From G963677085 sp963677085 (GTDB lineage Bacteria; Planctomycetota; Planctomycetia; Pirellulales; Thermoguttaceae), in the NCBI GenBank assembly GCA_963677085.2, contig CAXXFH010000003.1, positions 1 to 64,000 of the forward strand: a stretch of DNA of 64,000 bases, in the 5' to 3' direction. Every line of letters begins with the position of its first letter. Positions within the stretch are counted from its first letter, which is position 1. The notes under the pieces are model-generated. The model searched no databases. It was not told the origin of the DNA and was given only the letters and a program-made list of their open reading frames with translations. The translations under genes were made by a program, and so were the position numbers. Below, in pieces: positions 52,616-63,600 of the stretch.

Positions 52616-53490
52616 AAGCTCCCAACCCACTCGCCGGGCGACTGCTCGTGTTGCTGGTTGCGTTGCTTTGGAGCACCAGCGGCTTGTTCGTCAAGGCGCC
52701 GATTTTCGACAGTTGGCCGGCCGACGTTCGCGGCCTGTTACTTGCCTTCTGGCGGGCAGCGTTTGCCGCCATCCTGCTGACGCCAATGATCCGGCGACCG
52801 CGATTCCAATGGAAGCTGATTCCGCTGGCCGGTTGTTTCGCCGGGATGAACGTCACCTACCTGACCGCCATGACACTAACCACGGCCGCCAACGCCATCT
52901 GGCTGCAGAACATCGCTCCCTGGTGGGTGTTCCTGTTCTCGGTCGTACTGCTGCATGAGCCTATCGTCCGTCGCGACCTGATTCCCCTGGTTTTCGGCCT
53001 CTTGGGCGTAGGCACTATTCTTTGGTTCGAGTTGACCGGCGTCGAATCCCCACAAGTGACCGGTCTGGCATGTGGCGTAGTCTCTGGGGTCTTCTACGCC
53101 GGCGTCGTCGTGTGTATGCGATTGCTCAGCAGCGAAAACAGTCCCTGGCTGGTCGCCTTCTGCCATTGGGTGGCCGCCGCCGTGCTGTTGCCGGTGGTGT
53201 TGCGAACCGGCATCTGGCCCACGCCCACGCAACTGCTGGTACTGGCCGGCTTCGGCACGTTTCAGATGGCCTTGCCCTATATCCTGCTGATCCGGGCGTT
53301 GCGGGCGATTAACAGCCAAGAGGCAGTGGCGATCGGCCTAGTTGAGCCGGTAATGGTGCCCCTCTGGGTGTTGCTCGTCTGGCACGAGGTTCCCGCATGG
53401 TGGACGGCGGTCGGGGGCGGACTGATTCTTGCCGGTCTGGTGTTGCGCTACATCGTACTGGTCCCCCGCAGCCCTCGCGGGTTTTATTGA
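52588..53490 (+). CDS. EamA/DMT-family transporter
   Basis: This 300-residue integral membrane protein has about ten membrane helices in two EamA repeats, as in drug/metabolite transporters. Visible features are LLVLLVALLWSTSGLFVKA as the first helix, TLTTAANAIWLQNIAPWWV in the first repeat and RALRAINSQEAVAIGLVEPV in the second, the last being the typical EamA helix. GTG at 52588 overlaps apbE by 28 bases (GTG at 52597 is an alternative), so the two are translationally linked. Its TGA stop lies inside the terminal repeat of copy A. Substrate unknown; a link to flavin or cofactor export is only a context-based guess. Confidence 0.92.
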   Translation: MEAVDSLEVKAPNPLAGRLLVLLVALLWSTSGLFVKAPIFDSWPADVRGLLLAFWRAAFAAILLTPMIRRPRFQWKLIPLAGCFAGMNVTYLTAMTLTTAANAIWLQNIAPWWVFLFSVVLLHEPIVRRDLIPLVFGLLGVGTILWFELTGVESPQVTGLACGVVSGVFYAGVVVCMRLLSSENSPWLVAFCHWVAAAVLLPVVLRTGIWPTPTQLLVLAGFGTFQMALPYILLIRALRAINSQEAVAIGLVEPVMVPLWVLLVWHEVPAWWTAVGGGLILAGLVLRYIVLVPRSPRGFY

Positions 53491-53589
53491 TGCTTGCATT
53501 GAAAATGATCCGCTTAGGAAAGCCGAACGCCTGAAAACCCAGGCTCCCGTTGGTCGCCTTCCGCTCATTAGCAAGGTAAGCGTCAATAA
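53484..53589 (+). repeat. Copy A of the ~105-bp repeat with terminal inverted repeats
   Basis: The best-preserved copy. It begins TTATTGATGCTTGCATTGAAAA and ends GGTAAGCGTCAATAA; the ends pair as TTATTGATGCTTGC against TTATTGACGCTTAC. The stop codon of the EamA gene is inside its left end. Confidence 0.85.
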
Positions 53590-53929
53590 GCAGTCTCTCT
53601 CCCCTCCGGGGAGCGGGATCGGGGGTAAGGTGACGATCGCGGCAAGTGGTTTTCTGTCATAGAAACCGCTACTCCCATGACCAACCCTCGCCAAAAGCCG
53701 TTCCGTGTCTTTTCGACCCTCCATCGGGTGTGTCACGCCAAAGTAACACGCCGAACTTCTTGGGAACTTTCTCAGGGTGCCATTCGTCAGAAGCTTGTAG
53801 CGGTATGGGTTTCGTCTAAGATGGTACGCGGCGGGCGTGGCTGGTATCCGTCCAGCATAAGGCCGCCATATTCTGCTAAGACTCTTCTGGAACAGATCTG
53901 ATTCTGCCTGCAATTGCGAGGGTAATGAC
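53590..53929. other. Intergenic region upstream of the first giant gene
   Basis: It contains a CCCCTCC/GGGG palindrome of the dispersed type near 53600. No gene is supported. The promoter of the giant pair should lie here but cannot be named. Confidence 0.4.
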
Positions 53930-56900
53930 ATGAGTGCCGTGCTGCGCTGCGCGTTTGTCGTAATGGCTCTGGTTAGTGTGCTTCATTGGAATGCCTCGCC
54001 AACCGCAGCCCAAAACCCTTTCGCCCCACCTTCCTCGGAGGCTGCCGACGCGGTCAGTCCGGCATCCAACGCGCCCGAAAACGCCACTTCCGACGCCGAC
54101 CCGTCCACCGAAGCGACGGTGGACGACGACACGGCGCTGCGTGAGCAGACCATTTACATCCCGTACGAGAAACTGCGAAAGGTCTTCGAGCAACACGGCC
54201 GTGGGGTGTTTTTGCCGTACGAGAAGTTCCAGGAGCTATGGCAGGCCGCTCAGGATAAAACCCGCAAGCCCGAACAACAGCAACCGCCCGTCGGGGCCTT
54301 GATCACCGACATCGAGAACGAAGCCACGGTGGCAAAAGACGTAGTAAGCGTTCGGGCCACGGTGGCCATTGAGCTGTTGACCGAAGGTTGGCACGAAGTT
54401 CCCCTGCGGCTGAGCGACGTGGCGATCACAGCGGCCACGATCGGCGACCAACCGGCCCGCATCCTGGGCGATCCGGCTGCAGGTTACCGGCTGTTGGTCG
54501 AGAAACCCAAGGGTGAGCAAGCCAAACAGGTTACGCTCGTTTTAAAGTACAACAAGGCCATCCAGAAGGCCCCGGGGCGCAATAGCGTGCAGTTTTCCCC
54601 ACCCCAGGCACCGGTAAGCCGTTGGCAGGTGCGGATTCCGCAGTCGGGCGTCAAAGTCGACATCCACCCGATGATCGCCGCCGCCGAACAGACAGACGAC
54701 AAGACGGATGCCGACGACGATTCAGATAGCGCCGACACGCCTCCGGCTAAGGAGGAAACGGTGTTGGTGGCCTTCGTAGGCGCCGCTCCCACGGTGCGCA
54801 TCGAATGGACTCCCAAGGCCGAAGGCGCCATGGGCCTGGCCGCCCTGGCCACGGTGAACGCCCAGCAGCAAATCTGGATCACCGAAGGGGTTGCCCGAAC
54901 TCGCACCACATTGGCGTACTCGATCAGCCGAGCCGAGTTGTCGCAGTTGACGATCGACGTGCCTGCCGACCAGAAAGTGGTCAACGTGCTCGATGCGAAC
55001 GTCCGCCAGTGGGCGGTTGCCGCCGCGGACGACGAAGGCACCAAAACCCAAACGATAACCGTCCAACTGTTCGAACCGGCCAAAAACTCGCAAACGGTGG
55101 TCGTTGAACTCGAAAAATTCACGGGCGAGAACTCTCAAGAAACGTTCGAGGCACCGTTGGTCGAGGCCCGCGACGTCGGACGCCAGCAGGGCACCGTCGT
55201 CGTGTCGGTTGGTGCCGGCCTGCGGGCTGAAGCTGCGGAGGCCACCGGGCTGCTGCAAGTCGACCCCAACGAACTGCCCGGCTCGCTACGCGGCACGAAG
55301 TGGAATTTTTCATACCGCTACGCCGCGTTGCCCTACACGCTGGTGCTCGCGGTCGAAAAAGTGGAACCTCGCATCCAGGTCGACTCGCTCGTCGAGGTTT
55401 CCCTGCAACCCGAGCGGCTCTCGCTCGCCACGACGGCCGTCTACACGATCGAGCAGGCAGGCGTCTTCCGACTCGAGCTGGATGTGCCTACGGGGTTCGA
55501 CATCCGCCGGGTTTACGGCGTGTCGGTGAACGATGCCGCGGCGGTGCAAGTCGACTCCCATCACCTCGAAGGGGAAAAACGCGATCATTTGATCGTCAAC
55601 CTTGCACGCAAGGCCCAAGGGCGTGTGGCGTTGCGTGTGGAAATGCAGCGAGAACTCAACGAGCCCGATCTACTTGCACCGACAGGCAAAGCCGCGGACG
55701 TGCCGCTGCCAATCCCCATGCCCGTGGGCAAGGAAATCGAACGGGCCGTTGGCCGGCTCATTGTTTATGCCCCGGAAAGCCTGCGCGTTAATCCCGACAA
55801 GACCGAAGGCGTTCGCAGCATATCGTTTGCCGACGCATTGAAAGACCTCCACGGTGCGCAAGCCCAAAAGCCGTCCACGGTGCGACCCGTGCTGGCATTT
55901 GCTTTCACGCAGGAGGCCGCAGATTTGTCGCTAACGGCCCAACGCCGCAATCCGTTTGTCACCATCCGGCAACTGCTGGTCGCCCAGATCGAAGACGGTG
56001 TGGTCAAGTACGACTGCAAGATGATGTATTCGGTGCGTTATAGCGGCATCAAGTCGCTGCGTGTCGATGTGCCGGAGGATGCCGCCGCCGACTTGCGCAA
56101 CAACACCCCAGGCATTCGCGACGAAGTGATTAGTCCGGCTCCCGACGACCTGCCAAAAGGTTACGTCGCCTGGCGTTTGACGCCCGAGTCGGAACTGTTG
56201 GGCGACGGCACCATCGACCTGAGCTGGGAGAAGAAGATTGACGAACTGAAGGTCGGCGGCAGTGTCGACCTCAAGGTGCCCTACCTGCGGCCGGCCGAAG
56301 TGGATCGCGCCTGGGGGCAAATCGTGCTGGTGAAAACCGAAACACTCGACGTTGTAGAGAAGGGCGAGCCCAAGGGACTGCGACCGATCGATCCGCAACA
56401 CGATCTGATGCGACCGGTCGAGGGGGCCGCCCGGGCGTTCGAGTTCCATGACGACTGGGAGCTGACCGTTACGGCGCGGCGCTACGAGTTGGAGGAAGTC
56501 AAACGAACGGCCATCGAACTGGCCGTGTTGCGAATGGTGGTTACCCGAGCCGACGAAGTGGCTGTGCAGGCGTTGTATCGTATCCGCAGTGCCCGGCAGC
56601 AACTCGAATTGAAATTGCCCGGCGAAGTGAACTTCGACACCGACCCGGTGCGGATCGACGGTCGACGCGTTCCGCTTCAAACGCAGGACGACAAGTTTTT
56701 CGTTCCTCTGGCCACCTCGAACCCCGACAAGAGTTTTCTGCTGGAACTTCGTTACACGGTTCCTGGCGATGGAAGTCGCTTTGAGCCGCCGGAGTTTCCG
56801 CTCGATCCGGCCGTGCAGAAAGTCTATCTGGCGACCTACTTGCCCACGGAACGCGTATTACTCGACGACGAAGGTCCTTGGTCTGAGGAGTTCGGCTGGA

Positions 56901-57643
56901 AGTTCAAGCCATCGCTGACTTGGCACGCCACGCCATACCGCAAAGTAGAAAATATCATTCGCACCGAACTTTGCCACGACCTGCCGCAACTCTGCGACGA
57001 GTTGTTCAAGGGTTTCCCGACCGACGGACAGCCCTATCTATTTTCCACGCTGCGGCCCGCACCGCTTCCCGACGGTGCTTTGACGCTTACGACCACCGAC
57101 CGCTTCTGGCTGCATACTGGATTATTCCTTCTGGTGGCCGTAGGAGGAGTTTTGCTGTTGCCGGCCAACATGGCGAAACGTGCCGTGGCCGTGGGGTTGC
57201 TCATCGTGGCAATCGTGCTCTGCGGGGTGCTGACGCCCGTCTTCGCGATGCAAGTGCTCAACGGCGTGTTGGGCATGGCGATTTTCCTGGTCGTCGTGCT
57301 GTGGATTGTGTGGTACTTCGTTCACACCCGACCGGCCCAGTTGGCTGCCGAAGCCAGAATTCCTAAGCCGGCCGCACAGTTCGAGGCTCCCAAGGACGCC
57401 GGCAAGGACCTGAGTCGTGCCAAGGTTTCTACGCCGACAACGCAATCCGAGGGAGAGGCCAAGCCCGAACGTCCCGATTTCGAGGCCCCGCGGGATAAGG
57501 GTCATGATCTAACCTCTGGCACGGCATCGCCCGAGCAAACGGCGCCCCCGCCGTCGGCCGACGAGGCTGGTGAGCAAGATGCCGACGGCCCACAAAAAGA
57601 TCGCGGAGCCGATGACGAGAAAGGAGGTAAGACCGATGCGTAG
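53930..57643 (+). CDS. Giant exported membrane-anchored protein of unknown function (unit A)
   Basis: This 1,237-residue protein has no recognised enzyme motif. Residues 1-27 are a signal peptide (ending AQN). A twin motif follows, IYIPYEKLRKVF then GVFLPYEKFQELWQAA (about 74-107). The ectodomain (about 110-1055) is rich in alternating beta-strand-like segments (for example VRATVAIELLTEGWHEVPL) with many Val/Glu/Asp, suggesting repeated beta-sandwiches. Three membrane segments lie at about 1060-1080, 1084-1105 and 1108-1130, then a Pro/Glu/Asp-rich C-terminal tail. Most of the chain should be outside the cytoplasm. The start at 53930 has GAGGG upstream. The last 8 bases overlap the next gene, which carries two more copies of the same design. 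Confidence 0.85.
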   Translation: MSAVLRCAFVVMALVSVLHWNASPTAAQNPFAPPSSEAADAVSPASNAPENATSDADPSTEATVDDDTALREQTIYIPYEKLRKVFEQHGRGVFLPYEKFQELWQAAQDKTRKPEQQQPPVGALITDIENEATVAKDVVSVRATVAIELLTEGWHEVPLRLSDVAITAATIGDQPARILGDPAAGYRLLVEKPKGEQAKQVTLVLKYNKAIQKAPGRNSVQFSPPQAPVSRWQVRIPQSGVKVDIHPMIAAAEQTDDKTDADDDSDSADTPPAKEETVLVAFVGAAPTVRIEWTPKAEGAMGLAALATVNAQQQIWITEGVARTRTTLAYSISRAELSQLTIDVPADQKVVNVLDANVRQWAVAAADDEGTKTQTITVQLFEPAKNSQTVVVELEKFTGENSQETFEAPLVEARDVGRQQGTVVVSVGAGLRAEAAEATGLLQVDPNELPGSLRGTKWNFSYRYAALPYTLVLAVEKVEPRIQVDSLVEVSLQPERLSLATTAVYTIEQAGVFRLELDVPTGFDIRRVYGVSVNDAAAVQVDSHHLEGEKRDHLIVNLARKAQGRVALRVEMQRELNEPDLLAPTGKAADVPLPIPMPVGKEIERAVGRLIVYAPESLRVNPDKTEGVRSISFADALKDLHGAQAQKPSTVRPVLAFAFTQEAADLSLTAQRRNPFVTIRQLLVAQIEDGVVKYDCKMMYSVRYSGIKSLRVDVPEDAAADLRNNTPGIRDEVISPAPDDLPKGYVAWRLTPESELLGDGTIDLSWEKKIDELKVGGSVDLKVPYLRPAEVDRAWGQIVLVKTETLDVVEKGEPKGLRPIDPQHDLMRPVEGAARAFEFHDDWELTVTARRYELEEVKRTAIELAVLRMVVTRADEVAVQALYRIRSARQQLELKLPGEVNFDTDPVRIDGRRVPLQTQDDKFFVPLATSNPDKSFLLELRYTVPGDGSRFEPPEFPLDPAVQKVYLATYLPTERVLLDDEGPWSEEFGWKFKPSLTWHATPYRKVENIIRTELCHDLPQLCDELFKGFPTDGQPYLFSTLRPAPLPDGALTLTTTDRFWLHTGLFLLVAVGGVLLLPANMAKRAVAVGLLIVAIVLCGVLTPVFAMQVLNGVLGMAIFLVVVLWIVWYFVHTRPAQLAAEARIPKPAAQFEAPKDAGKDLSRAKVSTPTTQSEGEAKPERPDFEAPRDKGHDLTSGTASPEQTAPPPSADEAGEQDADGPQKDRGADDEKGGKTDA

Positions 57644-57651
57644 CCTCCTTT
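57620..57651 (+). promoter_or_regulatory. RBS-sequestering hairpin at the junction of the two giant genes
   Basis: AAAGGAGG (57620-57627), the ribosome-binding site of the second giant gene, pairs perfectly over 8 bp with CCTCCTTT (57644-57651). The 16-nt loop holds the second gene's ATG (57636) and the first gene's TAG stop (57641-57643). Ribosomes finishing the first gene would open the stem, a textbook arrangement for translational coupling. Confidence 0.75.
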
Positions 57652-60600
57652 GGGCCATGTTTGGCCGGCTTTACCAAGTTTTTCGTAGACCCAGGTGTTC
57701 GCTCTGGGGTTTGGCCACAGCGATCGTGTGGGGCATGGCGTATGGTTCGTTCTCCATGGCTGCCGAAGCGGCAACGCCGCATGTAGCCACGCCTGACGCC
57801 ACGAAGAAGACGCGTGAGCTTTTTGTTCCGTTTGAGGATCTTCACGTTTTGTTGGAGAACCAACCGCGGCGCGTGTTGCTGCCTCGCGAGCAGTACGACG
57901 ACCTGCTGAAACGGGCCAAGAGGACGCCCAAGGAAGATGTGCCGTTTACCGCGGCGGTGATCGCAGGTAATTACCAAATCGACGTGGAAGAAGGTCGTGC
58001 GCGGATTGCCGGTCAACTGATTGTTGAAGTGCTCGACGACGGTTTGCACGCCGTCCCGCTCGATTTGACCCGGGTGGGCCTGCAATCGGCCACGCTCGAC
58101 GAGCAACCCGCCGCAATCGGTCGCCAGAGCAACGGGAAATTGCTGCTGTTCGTCGAAGGCCGTGGGCGCCACTCGCTCGCGCTGCAAATGGTCGCCCCGC
58201 TGCAAACCACCGCCGCTTGGCAGGTTCTTTCCATACGGTTGCCATCGGCCCCCTCCGGCAGCCTGCGCATGACGGTGCCCGGCGACGTGGAACTCAAAAG
58301 CGGCACGGAGGTCATTTCCCGCGAAGTCGATTCGCAGGCCAAAGTTACCCGATTTCAACTCGTCCCACGCCCGGGCGACATGACGCTTACCCTTTCGCTC
58401 AACAGTCACTTGGCCCAACAACAGCGCGTTGTCATGGCCAGCACGGTGCTGTTCGACGAGGTGACCGAAGCCTACGAGAAATTGCACGCCACCATCTCGC
58501 TACGGGTGCTTCGCCGCGCGGTGAAGGACTTCCGCCTGAGCGTTCCCGCCGACTTTGAAGTAACCAAGGTCGACTGTCCCTTGCTGTCCCAATGGAACGT
58601 CGACAAGCAAGCCGGTCGCAAGGTGCTTTCGGTTCAGCTACGGGAAGAAACCATTGAGCCGGTGCTGTTGCACATTGCCGCCACACGTACGCCCGGCCGG
58701 TTGGACGACTGGAGCTTTCCCGCGATTCGTCCGCTGGATGTCGTCTCCGAGGTTTCGATCCTTGGCCTTCTGTTGGAACAACGGCTTCAGGCTGAAAATA
58801 TTGCCGCCGAAAGCCTTGTCCCCATCGATACGGCGGAACTTCAACCGGTATTACCCTCGACCATTCGCAATAACGAGGCAGACGGGCCTCCGTTGAAGTC
58901 GGTAGTCGCCTACTACGCACCGCAGGGCGACTTCTCGCTTCAGGCACGCTTTACTAAGCCGGCAGCGTCGATGGCCGTTAAATCGAACCTGCTTTGGATT
59001 ATCGACGAGCAAGGCCACGAGTTGCGAGGTGGTTTGGCGTTGCTGCCACAATACGAAAAACGGTTCGCCTTCGACCTAACCGTCCCCGACGGCTGGCACA
59101 TGCAAGAAGTTGCCGGCTCGGACGGAAGCCGGCTGCAGTTCGAACGACACGGGCAGAAGACCGACCAGGGTCGGATTCGCGTTCGTGTGCCCCACGGAAT
59201 CGCCGTCGGGCAGGATTTTCACGTTAACTTCCACGCGGTGCGTACACCGCCCGACTGGCTTGGCTCGTGGACAACGCAAGCCGTCGAACTACCGCAATTC
59301 GCCGTACTGGGGGCCGAGCCGGACACGGGCGCCGTGGCCATCGAAACGCGCGACGACCTATCGATCCGCTCCGACGAGCTTAAGGGCCTCGCGCCGCTGG
59401 ACGAGGGCGAGAAGTCGGCGTGGCGGCTTGAAGGTGTGCCTGCCCAGTTGGCCTATCGCTACGACGCACGTCCGCTGGAGGGCACGTTCACCGTGCGAAG
59501 AACGCCCGCCAGGATAACCGCCCGAACGTTTTCCTTCCTGAGCATCCTTCCCGAAGGACTAGCGGCCCATTACGAGTTGACTTACGAAGTAACCGAAGCC
59601 CGAACGCGACAGCTCGTCGTCGAGTTGCCCAAGCAGACGCCGTCGACGTTGGCTATCAGGGGTCTCGATGGCGTGGCCCTCAAGGAATACGGTTCGACAG
59701 AGGTTGGCGACCAGCGCCGTTGGACCGTGCTTCTCGCGGAGGCCCAGCAGGGAACCGTCCGGCTGGCGCTCGACTTCCAGCAACCACTGCCGAGCAACGA
59801 GCCGAAAGGTTTCGAGTTGCCCATCGTCAGGGCAGGGGAGGTGGCCTATCAGTCGGGTATGGTGGCCGTCGAAGGCCACGCGGAGCTCGATGTGCAAGTG
59901 AAGACCACGGCCCGATCGGCCGACGTGGGCGAGTTGGCCGGTGCCGACTACCAACCCGGCCGCCGGTTGTTGGGCGTTTACGATTTCGTCGGCGATTCGC
60001 CCACGGTTACCGTCGACGTCTTTCGGCGTCCCGGTTACCCGTTGCGTGCGGCGATTGTTCGCCAGGCGACGTTGAATACGTATCTCTCGCCCGAGGGCGT
60101 CGCGCAAACGCAAGCCGACTTCGTGCTGCGCACCAAGGCCCTGTTCATTGAGGCCCAATTGCCCGCCCACTCGACGCTCTGGTCGGTCGTTCTCGACGGC
60201 TCGCCGGTAAAACCGCAGAAAGAGAATGGGCGTCTGTTGGTGAGCCTGCCGGGCACGGCCGCTACGGTTGACCGGCATCTGCGGCTGGTCTACGCGAACG
60301 ACATTCGCCGGGTGAACCTATCGACCCACCTGCAGATTCCCGCCCCGCGGCTACTGCTCCGCGACGAGCAAGAGACCGCCCCGGTAAACGTTCCGCTGGC
60401 CGAACTCACGTGGAAATTGCACTTGCCTGAGGGCTATGAGATTACCAAAACCGGCGGCACGTTGACCACCGACGACATCGTTCGTCCGCAACCGGCAGCA
60501 CTCGACGTGGCGGCGGTACTCTATGCGATGGCCGGGGGTGTAAATCCGTTTCACGGCTGCGTGAGAGCGGCACGTGAGGCGGCAAGCCTTTCGGTGGACA

Positions 60601-63600
60601 AGAGTTACCGATACAGTCGCGAGATGCCGGCAGGGATTGCCTTGGAAGACGAGACAATGGATCTTGAACTTGAAGAAGCCACCGTGGGCATGCAACCCCT
60701 GGAGAAGTACGGCGCCGTGGCACGATCTGGCGATGCACCACCAGCCGAAGAGATGCCCGCGGCTACCCCGGCTCCTCCCGCCGACGACCCGTTTGGTGAA
60801 TCAGAAGATCGCCTTAAAGATGCCGTTCCCAAGCCTCCGGAGCCCGCACCATCGCCTGCTCAAACGGCCGAAGAAAAACTTGCCGAGAGCGACAAAGAAA
60901 TCGCGGCCGGTGAGCGTGGAGAAAGGGCCGTTGTCACACGCGGCGGTGGAGCCAAACGCGCACAAGTACGTTTCGACCTGCTTGGCGTCCGTAGCCTAGT
61001 GATCGACTTGGCCGACGTGAACGCGATGGGCCAGACGGTTTCATTCCAGAGTTTGGGTGTGGCCCCGGAGCTGGAAGTCACGGTGGCCGAACGCACTCGG
61101 CTTGGGATGTTCGCCTGGGGACTGTTCCTAGCCGTGTTGCTCTACGGCGTGTCGCTGACCAATCGGCCCGTGGGCAGAAAAATACGCTATCTCGTCATCT
61201 TGGTGCTGGTCGCCACGCTGGTGCCGCTGGTCGTCGACGGCGTGGCTGCCGTGCGGACGTTTAACATAGTGTTTTATGCGGCCAGTCTGTTGGTTCCTTA
61301 CTACCTGATCGCAGGAACGGTCAAATGGCTGGTTCGTGCGTGTTCGAACACCATGGCGAAACCAGCCAATGTGGCGTCGAAAGCGGCACCCGCCACGGTC
61401 GCTCTGCTGCTGGTGCTGATCTTTAGCGCCACGGCAACGGCCGCGGACGCCCAGAAAACCGGGCAACCGCAACGAGGCCAACTGCCGTTCGGTATCCAGA
61501 TCCTCGAGCCGCCCACGCCGGTCACCGTTCCGCAGGACGCGATTATCATTCCGTACGACCCGAGTTCGGAGACCGGTATCCGCGATGCTCGGCAGATCAT
61601 GGTGCCGTATGCACGTTACGTCGAACTGTGGAATCGGGCCTACCCGGACAAGAAAATCGACGACCGGCCCGCTCCCGCTCCGTACGCCCTGGCCGGTGCT
61701 GTTTACAGAACCGTGCTCGCCGAGGGCGACGACCTGCTCGTCGAGGGCATCCTGGTAATCGACGTTTTCGAAGAGGGGCATGTGGAGGTACCGCTGCGAT
61801 TGCAGGGCGGCGTCTACGTGCGTGCCACACTCGACGGCCGTCCGGCCCGAATCAGCGTGGCCCGGCCGGTACTGCCCGATGGTCGGCAAGGCGTCAACGC
61901 ACCGGCGCAACCGATGGCCCAGCAAGCGATGCCTCAACAGGCCAACATGCAACAAGCCGGTCCGGCCGTGCCGCTGGCCGTGCTTCAAGTAAGCGGCAAA
62001 GGGCGACATCAGCTCGAAGTGGGCATTCGTCTGCGACTTTCGCGCCAAGGTGGTTGGCGAACGCTCGACGGCGTTCTGCCCACGGCTCCGGCCACTGCGC
62101 TGACGATTACCGTGCCGGAAGCCGAAACCGAGGTTCGTGTCAGTGCGGTCGCCGATCGGTCCGAGCACGAAACCACCAAGGCGAACGAGACTATCGAAAC
62201 GGCCCTGCGAGCCGACGGTCGCTTGAGTCTCCGGTGGCGCGCGAAGGTCGCCGCCGGCGAGGTAGACCGCAGCCTCACGGCCCAAAGCACGGCGGTGCTC
62301 GACGTTCGCGAGGACGCTCTGCGCATGGTCTGGCGGCTTGATCTCGAGTTCCGCCGCAGCCAGCGCGAACAGTTTCAGTTCCGGCTGCCCGAAGGGTATC
62401 TCGTCGAAAAGGTCATCGGCGACAACATTCGTGGCTGGAAAGTCGAAACGGCCAACGGAGCGTCGACGCTCGATGTCAATCTGCTGGCGGCGGCCAAAGA
62501 CCGTGAGCAAATCGTCGTGGAAATGCGGCGAACGCTTGACGAAGAAAACCAGGCGGGGCACGGTGAATTCGCGGTTCCGGCGGTCGATGTTCCGGCCGCC
62601 AACTTGCACAGCGGCACGATCACTATCCGCCGCAGTCCCGTGCTCGAGGTGCGCATGCTTGACCAGCGCGGCGTGCAACGCACCGACATTCCGGCCGACG
62701 CGGAAACTCTAGCCGGCGGCAGTGAAGACGCCGATAATCCCCGACCAATTCAGCTCTTCCAGGCCTACCGCTTCGCCACCACGCCGTTTACCCTGCGGCT
62801 GGCGGCCGTACCGATTGCCGCCCGTGTGACGGCCAACGTGCAAACGCTGCTGAACGTCGCCCAGCACGAGTGTTCGCTGGCGAGTCGGGTAATCCTTTCG
62901 GTCCGCGATCGGGCGATCTACGGCGCGGAAGTGTTTTTGCCGGAGGACATAAAGCTTAACCGAGTGGTGGCTCCCGGCGAGTACCAATGGGCCGAAACCA
63001 CGGTGAACGGCCGTCGGCTGTTGACCGTTTACCTGGGACAGGGCCATTTGGGCCAAGTTTCCGTCTCGGTCGAGGGTACGCTGCCCGCACCCGAGAAGGC
63101 AAGCGTATTGTTGCCGCGTGTGGACGTGCAAAACGTCGAGCACCAGAGGGGCCACATTGCGGTGATCGTCGACCCGGGCCAGGATGTTCGGGCAACCAAG
63201 TTGCGCAACTGCGAAAGCGTGCTCGTCAAGCCGTTGCACCAATGGCTTAGCGCCGAACTGCGGCCGCAAACACGATTGGCACTGCAATATTCGGGTGGCG
63301 ATTATGCCGGTCGACTCACCCTCTCGGCTCGCAAGGCCCTAGTCAACTGCACGACAATCAGCAACGTTCGCATCACGAATCGCACGGTCGAGGAAACCGT
63401 ATTGCTGAACTTCCATGTTGCTCGGGCCGGCATTCGCGAGGTTGTATTCCAAATTCCGCGATGGATGGCCGACGCCCGAATCGCCGTGCCCATGTTGCGG
63501 CAGAAAACGATCGAGCCGGTCGACGATGACCCCGACGCGCCGCTTCGCGTACGCCTCGAACTGCAAGACGACCGCATGGGTGAACTGCGGGTGTTGGTCG

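Noticed and set aside
61128..62678. 516-codon minus-strand frame opposite the second giant gene
   Set aside because: The plus frame continues without a stop for over 6 kb with coherent domains, so the minus frame is a shadow.
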